Positions 61,133 to 64,000 of a stretch of DNA of 64,000 nucleotides are shown here, in pieces. The notes under the pieces were generated by a model. The model saw only the letters and a program-made list of their open reading frames with translations. It was not told where the DNA came from and did not search any database. How positions within the stretch are numbered: the stretch's first letter is position 1; each line of letters opens with the position of its first letter. Both the position numbers and the translations under genes were made by a program. Origin of the DNA: Aptenodytes patagonicus (Eukaryota > Chordata > Aves > Sphenisciformes > Spheniscidae); NCBI RefSeq assembly GCF_965638725.1, contig NC_134962.1:5897501-5961500 (forward strand). Direction: 5' to 3'.

Positions 61133-64000
61133 GTGATGCTGATTTGAAAATCAGTTTTTCTCCAAGGTATCCTCGTTTGATCCCTCTGAAGACATGGATG
61201 TCCGACCTTGGGTGACTCATGCAGCCCAGACCCAACTGGTTTACCTCCCACTGATGTCCCAGTGGCTGGCTTTAGGCCAGGACCCTTCAGCTGTTGCCTG
61301 TGGGCTCCAGCTGGTCTGCAGCGGTAGTGAATATCCCCTTCAATCATCTGTGCCCTGAACTCCCCACTCACCCCCATTGCTGGGAGAGGATCATCCAGAG
61401 CACTGTGAACGATGGCAGCAGTGGTCAGAGTGGGCAGGGAGTTATTTTGATCTCCCAACTCAGTGCTGCCTCGTATAGGCTGAGCTGGGAGGCTCTGTGG
61501 TCTCCAGGGTGTATGGCCCCATCTTTGTGCTCTGCTGTCCTTGTTGCATCCCTGCTGGGAAAGATAGTCCAGTGCCCTTTGGCTGTGCTTTGCAGGGGTA
61601 GTCACATCTTCCCATGCTTGGAGTACATGCACCATTGACCATAAAGGGTTCAGGATCCTTGGAACCCTGAGCTGAGTTGCAGGAAAAAAAAGAGACCCAC
61701 GTCCAAATTGTTGTACCTGAAGGAGGGATGGATCCAGCCTGTGCCAGTCCAGGTGGGCTGGTTATCCTGACACAGCCACCCCATTTTCCTCGCATGGGAA
61801 TGTCCGCCCTGGCTTCTGTCCACTGCGTCCCCCTTAAAATCCATAGAAGAGGCCATCAGAAGCACTCAGCCAGCAGGAAACACTGAGCACAAGGACCACA
61901 AGTGGAATTTAGGGTGCCTGAATCTGGGTTGTCCTTGGTGCTTCAGTGTCCCAGCTAACAGCAGTGGCTTTCTCCACCATTGCAAATGAGAGCACATTAG
62001 AGACCAGGAGGTGTTCAGTAGCAGGGGGCCTAGGTAATGGTCCAAATGCTGACCTGCTTTCCCTGCAGCATAGCTGTGGAAGATGGTGGGCTCGGAGATG
62101 TTAATGGGACATAATTTAGCTCTGCATGTTTTCTTGAGGTATTCTGTCTAAGTAGGCTCAGCAGCTTTGCCTATCCCCATCTCGGTTTCCTGACCAAAGA
62201 TGAGGTGCGAGGAACTGAACCGCATTCCCTGGGAAGAGCTGATAGAGCCTCCCCCGCTTCTCCCCCTCCTCTGGCGCTTCAAACCAAAACAGCTGCAAAC
62301 TTCTTGTGGCTGGAGATGTGCTGAGTGGCCTTGGCAGGAGTTCAGGGAGAGGTAAAGGAATCCCACCCATCAGTAGCAAGGGCTCTGCACCACCACCAGC
62401 CCTTGCGTGCCCTAAATCCTGGCTTCCTGGTAATTGCTATCTCCATAAATACCAGTCAGCCAGCAAGAGAAGGGACTTGCATCACTGGACTGTGTTGTAT
62501 CGTGTGAAATATGAGGTGACACACAATACACTGGCATTAGGCAAAGGAGTTGTCTGCTGATGTGGTGACACGCTTGAGGCAAAACTGGAAAATTTGATCC
62601 CTTCCTGCCCGCGGTCTCCCAGGCGCTGTGGTAAGGCACGCTTCACTCGCTTTGCTTGGGGATGTCAAGGGAAATGGTAAAATGAAACACGCGGGCCAGC
62701 ACCATCTGCAGTTCATGAACTCAGACGTGTCAGGTTGGCAAGTGCCCGCAAGGCCGTTTGGTTTGCTGAGCTTGGGTCCTACCACAGTTGGATTATCCGA
62801 GCTGAGCACAGCCCAGCCAGGTTTGTTCCTGGTGAAGCTCAAGGGAGGTGAAGAATGCTGAGCTGCTTTTGGCAGTGTTATATCAGAGGCGACTTTGGCC
62901 AACAGTTAGTCTGGCTCTAGATCCAGCTCAAAATGTCTCCCTCCTGCATGGATTGCCAGTTACCCCATCCTCCTCCCCACAGGACCAGCTGCCTGCTTTC
63001 CTATTGAATCGAAGAATGACAGAGCGGCATTTGTGTTTGATTCTCCTAAATGTGTGGTCCAAGGGCGACAGAGACCTGCGGACACCTTTCTGTGCTCCCT
63101 GCGTTTGCTTCTCCACCTTTCTCTCCCTCATTTCTGTTTCCAGATAACTTTTCTCTTTTTTTAAGCAAGATGGCAGCTGTGTTACAGAGATCAAACCCCC
63201 GAACAAAGAAAATTTGCCCTCTCCTGCAGCTCCGTTGTTAGTTTCTTTTTGTTTTCATGGCCCCAGCTCCAGAATGATGCTGTCTACAGGGTGACCGTGA
63301 AACCGTATCACTGCGGTGAGAGCTAATAGTTGTAGACCCAGAATTGCATATCTAACCCACGCATGGTCTGATAGCAGAGCAAGCACACGGGGGTGGCAGC
63401 AGACACAAACAGCTGGTGGGTGAGAGGAGGAATCTCCCTCCTGCTGGGGACTGTGTTACGAACCACACCTCGGTGAGATGCCTCCTGTACCGCAGAGCAG
63501 TCCTGCAAATATCTGCCTCCCTCCAAGTGCCACTCCTGAAAGCATCTCTGTTCCTAACTTAACCAAAAGCTAGGCAATTTTCTTTGGGTTCCCATGTGGA
63601 TTTTGTAAAACCAATTTCCAAAACAGCCCAACAAAGCCACACAACGAATACTAATTTCTGTCAGTTCTAGCACAGCACTTGCACAGGGAAATGAGAATCT
63701 CCGACATGTCTGCGACACTCCCTTGGGTGGATGTGTACACACACACTCATCCAGAAGGGTTTCTGGTTGTTTATGTAACACAAGTGTCTTGAAACAGATC
63801 TGTTTGCTCTGAAGAGCAAAGGATTAATGAATAACGTGCAATTAAAGCCTACACAGGAGGTAGCACGTAAGAATAGCTCCAGCTCTGCTCCCTTTCCAGG
63901 GCTTGTTTCATGTGCACATTAAGGAGTGCTTGTTTAAGCTAATACCTCTCTTTCTATTGTTTGGGACAGATTTTTCAACAGGGCTTTAGAAAGGCAGCTA

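Larger units (their letters stand above)
54565..64000. other. Region upstream of STX16, no gene recognised
   Basis: AT-rich sequence with CR1-like and MIR remnants (listed separately) and simple repeats, including T and A runs near 57462 and 60886. By human gene order APCDD1L should lie beyond, but I could not identify one of its exons here. The longest open frame (60922-61635, minus, 237 aa) overlaps a MIR and has no recognisable domain. Confidence 0.5.

Noticed and set aside
60922..61635. 237-aa open frame on the minus strand
   Set aside because: Overlaps a MIR fragment, has no recognisable domain, no supporting promoter or splice context, and the opposite strand is similarly open.

Overview
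The window is vertebrate nuclear DNA, most likely from a bird. Compact split genes with GT-AG introns, two GC-rich CpG-island promoters, diverged CR1 and MIR relics, and a solo LTR of a type I recognise from many avian genomes support this. The species cannot be told from the window.

Two complete genes lie head-to-tail on the minus strand. STX16 (syntaxin-16) runs from a start codon at 54244 to a stop at 41502, in 9 coding exons including a 12-nt microexon, and encodes 326 aa. NPEPL1 (an M17 leucine-aminopeptidase-like protein) runs from 36414 to 20732 in 12 coding exons and encodes 523 aa. I checked every coding exon base by base for splice sites, phase and length. Only about 5.1 kb separates the STX16 stop from the NPEPL1 start. 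The STX16-NPEPL1 order is the same as on human 20q13.32, so the left end of the window should face the GNAS side and the right end the APCDD1L side.

The most interesting region is the left 18 kb, on the plus strand, convergent with NPEPL1. It holds the remains of a multi-exon PIEZO mechanosensitive-channel gene. About 18 exon relics lie in the correct order and orientation, many with usable splice sites. They run from an N-terminal blade segment (about 1.76 kb) through the outer helix and extracellular cap (15.8-17.3 kb) to a probable inner-helix/C-terminal remnant (about 17.9-18.1 kb). Several exons are fully open; others carry in-frame stops or frameshifts, and large blocks of the protein are missing. 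It keeps introns, so it is not a retrocopy. It matches PIEZO1 in some exons and PIEZO2 in others, which fits a decayed third PIEZO paralogue. To my knowledge mammals have no PIEZO gene at this position.

The rest is intronic or intergenic: a 593-bp solo LTR in an NPEPL1 intron, CR1 fragments, several MIR SINE remnants, long homopolymer tracts near both promoters, and an 82-bp near-perfect duplication flanking STX16 coding exon 6. From 54.6 to 64 kb I see no gene.
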